From: Saprospiraceae bacterium
Lineage (GTDB): Bacteria > Bacteroidota > Bacteroidia > Chitinophagales > Saprospiraceae
Length of the DNA stretch: 64,000 nt
Direction: 5' to 3'
Assembly (NCBI GenBank): GCA_027488935.1
Contig: JAIYAP010000040.1
Span: forward strand, 62,001-126,000
The position numbers and the translations under genes are program-made. Of this stretch, positions 36,011-42,947 are shown in pieces. How positions within the stretch are numbered: position 1 is the first letter of the stretch; the number at the start of each line of letters is the position of its first letter. The notes beneath the pieces are model-generated. The model was given only the letters and a program-made list of their open reading frames with translations, was not told the origin of the DNA and did not search any database.

Positions 36011-37036
36011 ATGTTACCAGATTCTAAACTTTTGGTTACCGGGGGCACCGGCTTTTTGGGCGCCTATTTAATTCGTCAATTACTTGCAAAAGGATATGCG
36101 GTGCGTGCCACCCGCCGGGCCAACAGCCCCATGGATCTGGTCGCAGACATTGCCGATCAGGTGGAATGGGTGGATGCCGATGTAACGGACGTGGTGGCCC
36201 TGGAAGACGCCATGACGGATATCACCGAGGTGTTGCATTGTGCGGCCATGGTATCGTTTCACCCGCGCGATGTAGCCCGGATGATGCAGGTAAATGTGGA
36301 AGGAACGGCCAATGTAGCCAATTTAGCCCTTGAAATGGGGGTGCGGAAAATGATACACGTGAGCAGTATTGCCTCCCTGGGGCGCGCTAAAGACCGGCCC
36401 ACCCTGGATGAAGACAGCAAATGGGTGCAAAGTCGGGGTAACAGCAATTATGCAATTAGTAAATACCAGGGCGAGCAGGAAGTGTGGCGCGCGCACCACG
36501 AAGGCCTGGCGGTGGCGATTGTGAATCCGGCGATCATTTTTGGCAGCGGGTTTTGGAACCTGGGATCGGCCAAGTTTTTTACCCAAGTGGAAGGAGGACT
36601 AAAATTTTGCCCGACCGGCAGCACCGGTTTTGTGGATGTGCGGGATGTGGCGCGTTTTATGGTACACCTGCTGGAAGGCCCGCAAAACGGCGAACGGTAT
36701 ATCTTAAACAGCGAAAATGCTACTTTTCGGCGTTTGTTCGACCTGATTGGTGCTTCGATTGATAAAAAACCGCCGTTTATCCCGGTCAGTCCGCTGCTGG
36801 CAGAAGTAGCCTGGCGGGTAGAGTGGCTGAAAGAAAAAATATTGGGCGCGGAGCCGATGGTTACCAAAGAAGCCGCGCGCAGCAGTGTATCGAAGTATTT
36901 TTACACCAGCGATAAATCCAAAACGGTATTTGATTTTACGTATCGGAGTTTGGAAACGACGATCCGAGAGACGGGGGCGCAGTTTTTGGAGGCAAAGAAA
37001 GCGGGGTTTAAGGCTATGGTGTTGGAGGGGTTTTAG
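36011..37036 (+). CDS. NAD(P)-dependent epimerase/reductase (extended SDR, dihydroflavonol-reductase-like)
   Basis: 341 residues. The cofactor motif TGGTGFLG (10-17) and RATRR in the second strand fit NADP-preferring extended SDRs. HVSSIASLG contains the active-site Ser region, and NYAISKYQGE carries the YxxxK catalytic pair (Tyr149/Lys153 region). FVDVRDVARFMVHLLEG is the typical C-terminal substrate segment. Close relatives include 3-beta-HSD- and dihydroflavonol-4-reductase-like enzymes of uncertain substrate. Its stop overlaps the stop of the degenerate truA end at 37033, which lies on the opposite strand. Confidence 0.88.
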   Translation: MLPDSKLLVTGGTGFLGAYLIRQLLAKGYAVRATRRANSPMDLVADIADQVEWVDADVTDVVALEDAMTDITEVLHCAAMVSFHPRDVARMMQVNVEGTANVANLALEMGVRKMIHVSSIASLGRAKDRPTLDEDSKWVQSRGNSNYAISKYQGEQEVWRAHHEGLAVAIVNPAIIFGSGFWNLGSAKFFTQVEGGLKFCPTGSTGFVDVRDVARFMVHLLEGPQNGERYILNSENATFRRLFDLIGASIDKKPPFIPVSPLLAEVAWRVEWLKEKILGAEPMVTKEAARSSVSKYFYTSDKSKTVFDFTYRSLETTIRETGAQFLEAKKAGFKAMVLEGF

Positions 37037-37130
37037 TATGTAACCTTCTCCAAAAACAACCCCGATGGCGGCACAATACATTTGGAAGGCTCCTTGGTAA
37101 ACATTTCCATATTCACCCTTCTAAGAAAAA
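37033..37130 (-). pseudogene. Degenerate extra copy of the truA 3' end
   Basis: Read on the minus strand, the last 22 codons end TKEPSKCIVPPSGLFLEKVTY-stop, against TKEPSKYTAPPSGLFLEKVAY-stop at the end of the intact truA (38089). A 24-base block (37042-37065) is identical in both. Upstream of these codons a two-base insertion breaks the frame (a TGA appears after LEG), and similarity fades near 37130. The remnant's stop overlaps the SDR stop, as expected of the original convergent truA end. Confidence 0.8.
37042..37065. repeat. Direct repeat, left copy (24 identical bases)
   Basis: Identical to 38098-38121. The two copies are 1,056 bases apart and enclose the two-gene cassette. The similarity goes on, less perfectly, for about 65 further bases in both. 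Confidence 0.85.
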
Positions 37131-37176
37131 TACCCGACCTGGACTTCCTTATGTAGTATAGACCTCCGATATTATA

Positions 37177-37653
37177 CTACACTTCAACCAATGGGAAGTC
37201 TGAAAAATCAGAAATGTAGGTGGTTAAATTGACACCTGAGCATTCAACGAAATCTTGTGTATATGAAAAATATAAATTTAAATTATCTTCATACAGTGAG
37301 CCAATATTGTCATTTTGCCAATGATTGAGTAAATAATCCTGACGAATGATAATCGGCTTCGTCCATTGATTGTTGAATCTGACAATGAAAACATAATGGA
37401 CTGGGATATTTGCGATGTTTTTCAGTTGAGTTATTGAAACTTTAAATTGCCCACTGAACCCATTTTGACGGGGCGTGCCAGTGGAGGTTTTAACCTGAAC
37501 CCGTCTTAAAGTTCCACTATCATCTTGAACTACAAATATATCATCACCAATATCAACCTCCGGGATGGCAACATTCCAGCCAAGCGTTAAAAACTCTGAC
37601 ATTACGGTGAGATGCCCCGCTTTACCCAAATAAAGATGATAATTTTTCTTCAC
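37177..37653 (-). CDS. PD-(D/E)XK nuclease-like protein (cassette gene 2)
   Basis: 158 residues, starting with GTG at 37651-37653 that overlaps the stop of the upstream gene (GTGA). The N-terminal half has the pattern of a restriction-type fold: LGKAGHLTVMSEFLTLGWNV (9-28, with a conserved Glu in helix 1), PEVDIGDDIFVVQDD (30-44, with Asp33-Asp37 region) and RRVQVKTSTG (50-59, the QVK of the D-x(n)-(E/Q)xK motif). Relatives of DUF4365/group I intron-type PDDEXK proteins show this layout. The C-terminal 80 residues are beta-rich (YVFIVRFNNQWTKPIIIRQDYLL) and unknown. The small partner gene upstream is cotranscribed; the cassette has its own promoter and stands between copies of the truA 3' end. 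A defence role is an inference from context. Confidence 0.7.
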   Translation of the reverse strand: MKKNYHLYLGKAGHLTVMSEFLTLGWNVAIPEVDIGDDIFVVQDDSGTLRRVQVKTSTGTPRQNGFSGQFKVSITQLKNIANIPVHYVFIVRFNNQWTKPIIIRQDYLLNHWQNDNIGSLYEDNLNLYFSYTQDFVECSGVNLTTYISDFSDFPLVEV

Positions 37654-38015
37654 GCACCAATCTTGTGGATATGTAAAACTTTACCAGTTTGAGTGTCTAC
37701 AAACCTCACTTCATGAATCTTTTGGTTAAGATCCGATTGTTTTTCAATGCCCAATAAGGCCGGATAAATGGATGCCTCTAGTTTATTATAATAATTTTCA
37801 AAATCACTCTTTATATCGTAAGAAACAAAGATAATATTCGCTGGATGTGCATCCGGAAACCACGTTTTAATTAAAGCACGAATAGATGGGCTTATGCTGA
37901 ACGTATAACCATCCAATTGCTTGTTTACGCTTATTTGAATTGCGTCCATTTCTTTTATAACATCCGCTTGCATAGGTAAAAGATGCTTAGAACTTGTTAA
38001 GACTACTGGTTGCAT
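37650..38015 (-). CDS. Unknown protein (cassette gene 1), partner of the nuclease-like gene
   Basis: 121 residues, soluble, with no signal peptide or membrane span. No family is recognised. The middle part alternates helix and strand (ISPSIRALIKTWFPDAHP, ANIIFVSYDIKSDFENYYNK) and the end is a beta hairpin (EVRFVDTQTGKVLHIHKIGA). It ends 4 bases inside the nuclease-like gene, which suggests translational coupling and a complex. An antitoxin, immunity or regulatory role would fit the arrangement, but nothing in the sequence shows it. Confidence 0.6.
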   Translation of the reverse strand: MQPVVLTSSKHLLPMQADVIKEMDAIQISVNKQLDGYTFSISPSIRALIKTWFPDAHPANIIFVSYDIKSDFENYYNKLEASIYPALLGIEKQSDLNQKIHEVRFVDTQTGKVLHIHKIGA

Positions 38016-38048
38016 TGTACATTGAACCTGCCATATGACAAGCGTTTA

Positions 38049-38079
38049 CAAAAGTAGGGGCAAAATGGCAAATTAGCAA
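38049..38079 (-). promoter_or_regulatory. Promoter of the two-gene cassette
   Basis: On the minus strand TTG (38079-38077), 20 bases, TACTTTTG (38056-38049), 34 bases before the start at 38015. It lies between the truA stop and the cassette, so the cassette does not depend on truA transcription. Confidence 0.6.
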
Positions 38080-38088
38080 GCGGACTGA

Positions 38089-38820
38089 TCAATAAGCAAC
38101 CTTCTCCAAAAACAACCCCGAAGGCGGTGCCGTATACTTCGACGGCTCCTTGGTATAAGTTTCCATATACCCTTCCAAAGTTTCGAGCGACATGCGGCCG
38201 CGGCCCACTTCCACCAGTACCCCGGTGAGGCGGCGCACCATTTTCCACAAAAAATGCGAGCCAATAAAGTGAATATAGATGCGCTGGGCATCGTCGATGA
38301 TTTCAACTTTGGTTAAATCGACCATGGTAGACTGACCTTCTTTCTCTGTATCGCCGAAAGAACGGAAATCGTGGAAGCCCTGGAGCATCGCGGCTGCTTT
38401 GCGCATATCAGCCAAATTGAGCGGATCGCGCACCCACCACACGTATTTTTTGCCAAAAGCATCGCGGCGTTTGGAAATCTGGTACACATAATGCCGGGAT
38501 TGGGCATCGTAGCGCGCATGAAACTTGGGATTGGCCTTTTCCGCTTTTAAAATATTGATGTCGTGGGGCAGCACATCATTCATGCGCATTTGCAGTTGCT
38601 CGGGCGAAACACCTTCTACAGGCACCTCCAGGTGGGCCACTTGTCCGCGTGCGTGTACACCAGCGTCCGTGCGACCGGCGCCGTAAAGTTCCATTTGCAG
38701 GGAATTGAACACTTTAAAGGTGGCCTGCATGAGTTCGCCTTGTACCGTGCGGTCTTCTTTTTGTACTTGCCAGCCGGCGTAACGGGAGCCGTCGTATTCT
38801 ATCGTGAGTTTGTAGCGCAT
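38089..38820 (-). CDS. truA: tRNA pseudouridine(38-40) synthase TruA
   Basis: 243 residues from the ATG at 38818-38820 (MRYKLTIEYDGSRYAGWQ); upstream in-frame residues to 38880 are not typical. The catalytic Asp52 lies in GRTDAGVHARGQ (49-60). ARYDAQSRHYVYQI, FIGSHFLWKMVRRLTGVLVEVG and the closing PPSGLFLEKVAY are all family-conserved. TruA isomerises uridines in the anticodon arm of tRNAs. The gene is complete, although its 3' end is duplicated at 37033-37130; the last codons here appear to be the functional ones. Confidence 0.95.
   Translation of the reverse strand: MRYKLTIEYDGSRYAGWQVQKEDRTVQGELMQATFKVFNSLQMELYGAGRTDAGVHARGQVAHLEVPVEGVSPEQLQMRMNDVLPHDINILKAEKANPKFHARYDAQSRHYVYQISKRRDAFGKKYVWWVRDPLNLADMRKAAAMLQGFHDFRSFGDTEKEGQSTMVDLTKVEIIDDAQRIYIHFIGSHFLWKMVRRLTGVLVEVGRGRMSLETLEGYMETYTKEPSKYTAPPSGLFLEKVAY
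38098..38121. repeat. Direct repeat, right copy, inside the truA 3' end
   Basis: Identical in 24 bases to 37042-37065; here it is within the codons for the last residues of intact TruA. Confidence 0.85.
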
Positions 38821-38887
38821 TCTGTTCAAAATGAAGCACAAAGGAACGATAAAGTGTCGGGATATGCGCGTATTAATCATGATTTTG

Positions 38888-38919
38888 TTTGGCGGTTTGG
38901 TGCGCTCGTAGTACCTTTG
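38888..38919 (+). promoter_or_regulatory. Promoter of rplU-rpmA
   Basis: TTTG (38888-38891), 20 bases, TACCTTTG (38912-38919); the leader before rplU is about 45 bases. The box lies upstream of the divergent truA start. Confidence 0.65.
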
Positions 38920-38970
38920 CAGTCCTTTTGGAAAAAAGGGTATTTTTTAACTAAAAAATTGTCTAACAAT

Positions 38971-39282
38971 ATGTTCGCAATTGTTTCCATCGCCGGTCAA
39001 CAATTTAAAGTTGAGGAAGGTCAGCAGATCTTCGTCCACCGGCTGGCAGCACAGGAAGGAGACGCGCTCTCTTTCGATGCCGTGCATCTCATCGAGCATG
39101 ACGGCAACGTCAACATCGGTGCTCCTTATGTTGGCGGTGCCAGCGTCAGTGCCAGTGTGCTCAGTCACGTTCAAGGTGATAAAATCGTGGTATTTCACAA
39201 GAAACGCCGTAAAGGTCACCGCAAGAAAAACGGTCACCGTCAGCAATTCACTAAAATCCAGATTGACGCGATCAAAGGCTAA
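38971..39282 (+). CDS. rplU: 50S ribosomal protein L21
   Basis: 103 residues from the ATG at 38971 (MFAIVSIAGQQFKVEEGQ). The open frame extends upstream to 38563 through the truA region but only the part from 38971 is protein-like. Family marks are FDAVHLIEHDGNVNIGAPYV and KIVVFHKKRRKGHRKKNGHRQQFTKI, which contacts 23S rRNA. The length is standard; the C-terminal extension with a helix-hairpin-helix domain seen on L21 in some Bacteroidota is absent here, and the neighbouring L27 carries such a domain instead. Confidence 0.96.
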   Translation: MFAIVSIAGQQFKVEEGQQIFVHRLAAQEGDALSFDAVHLIEHDGNVNIGAPYVGGASVSASVLSHVQGDKIVVFHKKRRKGHRKKNGHRQQFTKIQIDAIKG

Positions 39283-39371
39283 GATTTGGTAAAGTGGCAA
39301 GTTGTGTTGAAGCGCTTTCTACTTTTAGCATTCACAATAAATCATTCACTCATTCACCCTTGTTTTGAGTC

Positions 39372-40151
39372 ATGGCACATAAAAAAGGTGTAGGTAGTAC
39401 AGATAACGGCCGGGACAGTAAAAGTAAACGTCTTGGTGTAAAATTGTTCGGCGGCGAAATCGCGAAAGCCGGCAATATTCTTGTTCGTCAGCGTGGAACC
39501 CGTTTCCATCCGGGCGAAAACGTGTACATGGGACGTGACCACACGTTGCATGCATACATTGACGGTGTTGTTACCTTCCGCAAAACGAAGAACGACCGCA
39601 GTTATGTAAACGTATTGCCGCTTGAAATGGTGGCACCTGCACAGGTTCCAACCAAAGCGGGTACCCAAACCGGCAACGAAACCAAAGCGCCAGTTGCAGA
39701 ACCAGCGGCTAAACCAGCAAAAGCGCCTAAAGCGCCTGCTGCGGAAGTAGTTGCTGAAGTTGCTGCACCTGTTGCAGAAGTTGTACCGCTGGTAGTTGTT
39801 GCGGAGGAAACACCAGAAATCGTTGCTGAAGTTGCTGCTCCAGTTGCAGAAGAACCAAAAGCAAAGGCTGCTGCTAAAAAAGCACCGAAGCCCGACGATT
39901 TGAAAATCGTGGAAGGTATCGGTCCTAAAATTGAAACCCTGTTGAAAGAAGGTGGTATCCAGAACTGGGACGATCTTGCTGCGGCAGATTTGGATAAATT
40001 GAAAGAAATTCTGGATGCTGCCGGTTCACGGTATCAGATCCACGACCCGAGCACCTGGGCTGCTCAAGCCAAATTTGCTGCAGATGGCAAATGGGAAGAG
40101 CTGAAAGAATACCAGGAAATGCTGATGGGCGGTCGGGATGTAACAGAATAA
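39372..40151 (+). CDS. rpmA: 50S ribosomal protein L27 fused to an Ala/Pro/Lys linker and helix-hairpin-helix domain
   Basis: 259 residues, about three times normal L27 (85-90). Residues 1-88 are ordinary L27: [22 protein letters not shown], then [21 protein letters not shown]. Residues about 95-175 are a linker of Ala, Pro, Val, Glu and Lys with repeated [15 protein letters not shown] blocks. Residues about 176-250 are a HhH-like domain: [20 protein letters not shown], then [20 protein letters not shown] and a Trp-containing tail ([18 protein letters not shown]). The frame is continuous with no stop between the parts and the linker codons match the gene's style, so this is a fusion and not a sequencing fault. 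It should sit on the 50S subunit near the peptidyl-transferase centre, with the extra domain outside. Confidence 0.93.
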   Translation: MAHKKGVGSTDNGRDSKSKRLGVKLFGGEIAKAGNILVRQRGTRFHPGENVYMGRDHTLHAYIDGVVTFRKTKNDRSYVNVLPLEMVAPAQVPTKAGTQTGNETKAPVAEPAAKPAKAPKAPAAEVVAEVAAPVAEVVPLVVVAEETPEIVAEVAAPVAEEPKAKAAAKKAPKPDDLKIVEGIGPKIETLLKEGGIQNWDDLAAADLDKLKEILDAAGSRYQIHDPSTWAAQAKFAADGKWEELKEYQEMLMGGRDVTE

Positions 40152-40173
40152 CAATATATTTGGAGGGCAAGTG

Positions 40174-40205
40174 TTGGAAATTTGATTTGTAGTTTCCTAC
40201 ATTTG
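40174..40205 (+). promoter_or_regulatory. Promoter-like pair just after rpmA
   Basis: TTG (40174-40176), 21 bases, TACATTTG (40198-40205), 23 bases past the rpmA stop. The next thing downstream is a terminator and not a gene. Confidence 0.5.
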
Positions 40206-40211
40206 CCCATT

Positions 40212-40292
40212 GTTTGTTTCGATATAAGAAGTTTTTGTTTTCATAGCTTAATTTTTAGTTGTTGCCCCGGCTGTAATTAGTCGGGGTTTTTT
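40212..40292 (+). ncRNA. Candidate small RNA between rpmA and the next gene
   Basis: Between the promoter-like pair at 40174-40205 and the terminator at 40265-40292 lie about 80 bases without a reading frame. If both signals work, they define a short RNA of about 80 bases with a terminator tail. Alternatively the promoter match is chance and the terminator just ends rplU-rpmA. Confidence 0.3.
40265..40292 (+). terminator. Rho-independent terminator
   Basis: CCCCGGCT (40265-40272) pairs with AGTCGGGG (40279-40286), with one G-T pair; TTTTTT follows at 40287-40292. It ends the rplU-rpmA transcript. Confidence 0.85.
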
Positions 40293-40317
40293 ATCAACGG
40301 AAGTTAAGGAGAAAAAA

Positions 40318-40481
40318 AGGGTTCCACGGAGGAGCTTGGAGGGACGGAGTTACGCGGAGAAAAAAGGGTTCCACAGAAAAAAAGGGGTTCCATGGAGGAG
40401 CTCGGAGGGACGGAGTTACGCGGAGTTTATTTCCTCTGTGCAACTCCGTCCCTCCGCGCTTCTCCGTGGAACCCTTTTTTT
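40318..40481. repeat. Intergenic repeat: two direct units plus an inverted unit
   Basis: A unit of about 40 bases, beginning GGTTCCA and containing GGAGGGACGGAGTTACGCGG, occurs twice in direct order (about 40319-40360 and 40386-40425). It occurs a third time in inverted order (about 40432-40478, ending in a T run). The whole can fold into a long hairpin. A related 24-base block is at 42915-42938. In the 331-bp stretch 40152-40482 there is no gene. Confidence 0.8.
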
Positions 40482-40482
40482 A

Positions 40483-41055
40483 TTATTCCTCATCCTCCCA
40501 TCTATACACGCCAAAATTATCTGACTGTAGTGTTTCCGATACCTCCTCCTTGTCAAATTCGGTAGGATCAAATTCGTCGCCCAGCCAATCCGTCATTTCT
40601 TCGTGTTCTTCATGGGATGGGTCGGACATAATTTCCAGCAAGGCTTGATAACCCCCAATGCCGCCACAATCTTCAGGTGGACAGGTGTTTTCTCCCGCAA
40701 TACAGACAGGATATGGGCGATTGGGTTCTTTGGGCAACACTTTTTCCAATTCAATCTGGTGTTCCCAGCCATCCCCGAAATCATATAAGTAGGATATGCT
40801 GTCGTTTTCCGCTTTTAGCAAGGTGTTTAACGTGATCTCGTTGTAATTTTCATAATCGAGATCTTCCAACAGGATGGGATCGCCATAAATCAATCCATTT
40901 AAGTCAAATTGATGGAGGTGTGAGTTGGTCCAGCCCATGGTGGTTTGGATGATTTTGTGCAAATCCGGCATCAAAACGGTGCTTTCGACCAAAAAGATTC
41001 TCCAGATGGGCGGCTTGGCGTCGTTGAGGGATATTTTTAGTTGGTAGATATTCAT
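40483..41055 (-). CDS. Plasmid pRiA4b ORF-3-like family protein
   Basis: 190 residues. The family signature is clear: MNIYQLKISLNDAKPPIWR (1-19), then MPDLHKIIQTTMGWTNSHLH (30-48), YLYDFGDGWEHQIELEKVLP (89-109) and CPPEDCGGIGGYQALLE (124-140); the C-terminal part is acidic. The family is common on plasmids and in accessory regions; its function is unknown. The 5' end of this gene is present again, frameshifted, at 42505-42595 with the YhcG-like gene between. It is convergent with rpmA and bordered by the repeat at 40318-40481. Confidence 0.9.
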   Translation of the reverse strand: MNIYQLKISLNDAKPPIWRIFLVESTVLMPDLHKIIQTTMGWTNSHLHQFDLNGLIYGDPILLEDLDYENYNEITLNTLLKAENDSISYLYDFGDGWEHQIELEKVLPKEPNRPYPVCIAGENTCPPEDCGGIGGYQALLEIMSDPSHEEHEEMTDWLGDEFDPTEFDKEEVSETLQSDNFGVYRWEDEE

Positions 41056-41256
41056 GGAAAGGCTTGATTTGTGTGGTGGGTGGAGGTTACAAATTTAGAA
41101 TATTTGTGGGGAATGAGGGGGTGGGGTGTGATTTTTGTAAGTAGATTATGGGGTGTTTATTTAAAATTGTGCTTATATTCGTGCAGTATTGAATTTGAAA
41201 CGGAACGTAGTTTGGTCTTGGTTAAACCGAATGACTTTTTGACGAATATATTACAT

Positions 41257-42282
41257 ATGATAAAAAAAACTAACATAGATAAACTAAGCCAAGATCAGGA
41301 ATATGATTCTTTAGTTGAAGGATTGGGCAATCTGATTTAATCTAGTAGAGGCAAAATTCAGGAAGCTATTCGTGCGGCCATGCTTCAACTATACTGGCAA
41401 ATAGGGCAACAAATCGTGGAATTTGAACAAAAAGGGAAAACCCGTGCAGCCTACAAAACCAAACTTTTTATACAACTTTCCAGAGATTTGGTGATTCAAT
41501 ATGGCAAAGGATTTAGTGCTTCCAACCTGTACAATATGCGATTGTTTTACCAACGATATCCAATTTTCCAGACGTCTGGAAAATTGATGTGGGGACATTA
41601 TTGCGAATTAGTGGGCATAGATGATGATTTAGAACGTTCTTTTTATGAGCAACAATGTGCATTGGAAAATTGGTCGGTCAGAGAATTGCAACGACAAAAA
41701 AGTACGATGCTCTTCCATCGTTTTGCCCTGAGTACCGATAAAAAAGGGGTGCTTGCGTTAGCACAAGAAGGAAAAAAAACAGTACTGGCGGCAGATGTAC
41801 TACGCGATCCGTATATTCTAGAGTTTCTTAAAGTTCCTGAACCCTACCATATTGCGGAGCGGGATTTGGAAGATAAATTAGTTAAACACCTCAAACTCTT
41901 CCTGCTTGAGTTAGGCAAGGGTTTTGCCTTTGTCGGTGAACAGTACAAAATTACACTGGGCAACCAGCACCATTATGTGGATTTGGTATTTTATCATCGA
42001 ATCCTCAAATGCTTTGTCCTAATTGATCTAAAAACGGGCAAAGCCGATCATTCAGATATTGGACAAATGAATATGTACATGGGATATTTTGCCGCAGAAG
42101 AAAATACCGAAGGGGATAACCCTCCCATCGGTATTGTATTGGCACAGGAAAAAAACGACTTGGTAGTAAAGTATGCTACTTCCAACCTCAACAGCCAACT
42201 CTTTGTCTCCAAATATCAACTTTACCTCCCTAATGAGACCGAACTGCGCGCCGAATTGGAACAAATTCTGCTAGAAAAATGA
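41257..42282 (+). pseudogene. YhcG/DUF1016 PD-(D/E)XK nuclease-family gene, interrupted by an in-frame stop
   Basis: Reading from the ATG at 41257, the frame gives MIKKTNIDKLSQDQEYDSLV and continues to GLGNLI, meets TAA at 41338-41340, then goes on in the same frame as SSRGKIQEAIRAAMLQLYWQIGQ and further. The interrupted part fits the N-terminal DUF1016 helix pattern (Y..L......I...R.......N..ML..YW.IG), so the TAA looks like a point mutation in one continuous gene. From the internal ATG at 41380 a 300-residue protein could still be made, keeping most of the N-terminal helix-turn-helix region (KGFSASNLYNMRLFYQRYP) and the C-terminal nuclease: FVGEQYKITLGNQHHYVDLV, ILKCFVLIDLKTGKADHSDI with Asp and DLK. 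YhcG proteins associate with accessory DNA. Confidence 0.75.
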
Positions 42283-42504
42283 AAATGAATGATTTTTTTC
42301 AAGGAATTTCATGGGCTAGATTACCGCGATTTGGAGTGGGCGCAAATTGATTCGAGGAGTTGTCATCTTTTATCAAATTAGAACCGATCTAATTTTGGGT
42401 ATGATTTGCCATGTTGCATCGCTATTTTTTAACAAAGGGAAAAAAGAATTTAAACCTTGACACGCTATATAATGGTGGTATAGTTTGGGCCGGAGTATAC
42501 AAGA

Positions 42505-42595
42505 TCTGGCATCAAAACGGTGCTGTCGACCAAAATGCGCTTCCAGATGGGCGGCTTGGTGCCGTTTAGGGATATTTTAGTTGGTATATTTTCAT
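42505..42595 (-). pseudogene. Frameshifted 5' fragment of a second pRiA4b ORF-3-like gene
   Basis: On the minus strand it begins ATG at 42595-42593 and reads MKIYQLK, then loses one base relative to the intact gene and stops. With the frame restored, SLNGTKPPIWKRILVDSTVL and MPDL follow, against SLNDAKPPIWRIFLVESTVL and MPDL in the intact gene at 41055-40966. Similarity ends right after MPDL. Nucleotide identity looks near 80 percent, so the copies are not a fresh duplication. Confidence 0.8.
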
Positions 42596-42841
42596 AACGC
42601 GTATAGATTTGGTTGGTAAAAATGCTGGGCTTTCATTGAACTTACTTAAGGTTTTAAGTATGAAAATTTAAGGTTGACTTGTAAAATACACGTTTTTTTT
42701 AAAGTTAACCAAGATTAAAGAGGATTTGAAGGATGGATGGATAAAAATCGATTTTCTATGGATTAGAACCGAGCCGCTTTCATAACCACTAAGCGTTGGT
42801 TATGGCATACCACTAAAGCAACCTGATTCATTTTGACTAGA

Positions 42842-42889
42842 CATAAAAAATCCGTTATTTTAGCCTAATTAAACCAAAATAACGGATTT
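42842..42889 (-). terminator. Terminator of lepA
   Basis: A perfect 14-bp stem (42848-42861 with 42876-42889) and a 14-base loop, with A residues at 42845-42850 that give a T run in the minus-strand RNA. It lies downstream of lepA. Confidence 0.8.
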
Positions 42890-42914
42890 GTATATTGTTC
42901 CGCGCCCCTTCATA

Positions 42915-42938
42915 CCTCCGCGCTATTCCGCGGAACCC
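42915..42938. repeat. Repeat block related to 40451-40474
   Basis: 21 of 24 bases match the block at 40451-40474 in the same orientation (CCTCCGCGCT...GGAACCC). The two blocks lie outside the ORF3 gene, YhcG gene and ORF3 fragment. Confidence 0.65.
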
Positions 42939-42947
42939 CTTCCCCGC

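Larger units (their letters stand above)
42283..42947. other. 665-bp intergenic region with gene fragment, hairpins and repeat
   Basis: No intact gene. It holds a hairpin AAATTAG/CTAATTT (42375-42395) after the YhcG-like gene, the ORF3 gene fragment (42505-42595), the lepA terminator (42842-42889) and a block related to the repeat at 40318-40481 (42915-42938). Confidence 0.7.

Noticed and set aside
37153-37180. Site-specific recombination core from the 8-bp inverted repeat GTAGTATA/TATACTAC
   Set aside because: It is a short AT-rich palindrome at the nuclease gene's stop and is not present at the other end of the cassette; more likely a weak terminator.
38563-38970. N-terminal extension of L21
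   Set aside because: The frame is open upstream but crosses the truA gene on the other strand; L21 starts normally at MFAIVSIAGQQ, just after a promoter at 38888-38919.
41071-41256. Upstream extension of the YhcG-like frame from 41071
   Set aside because: The residues (Trp/Gly/Cys-rich) do not resemble the DUF1016 start; the ATG at 41257 fits better.
42286-42351. A 21-codon frame after the YhcG-like gene
   Set aside because: Too short, no conserved sequence and no overlap signal; taken as non-coding.
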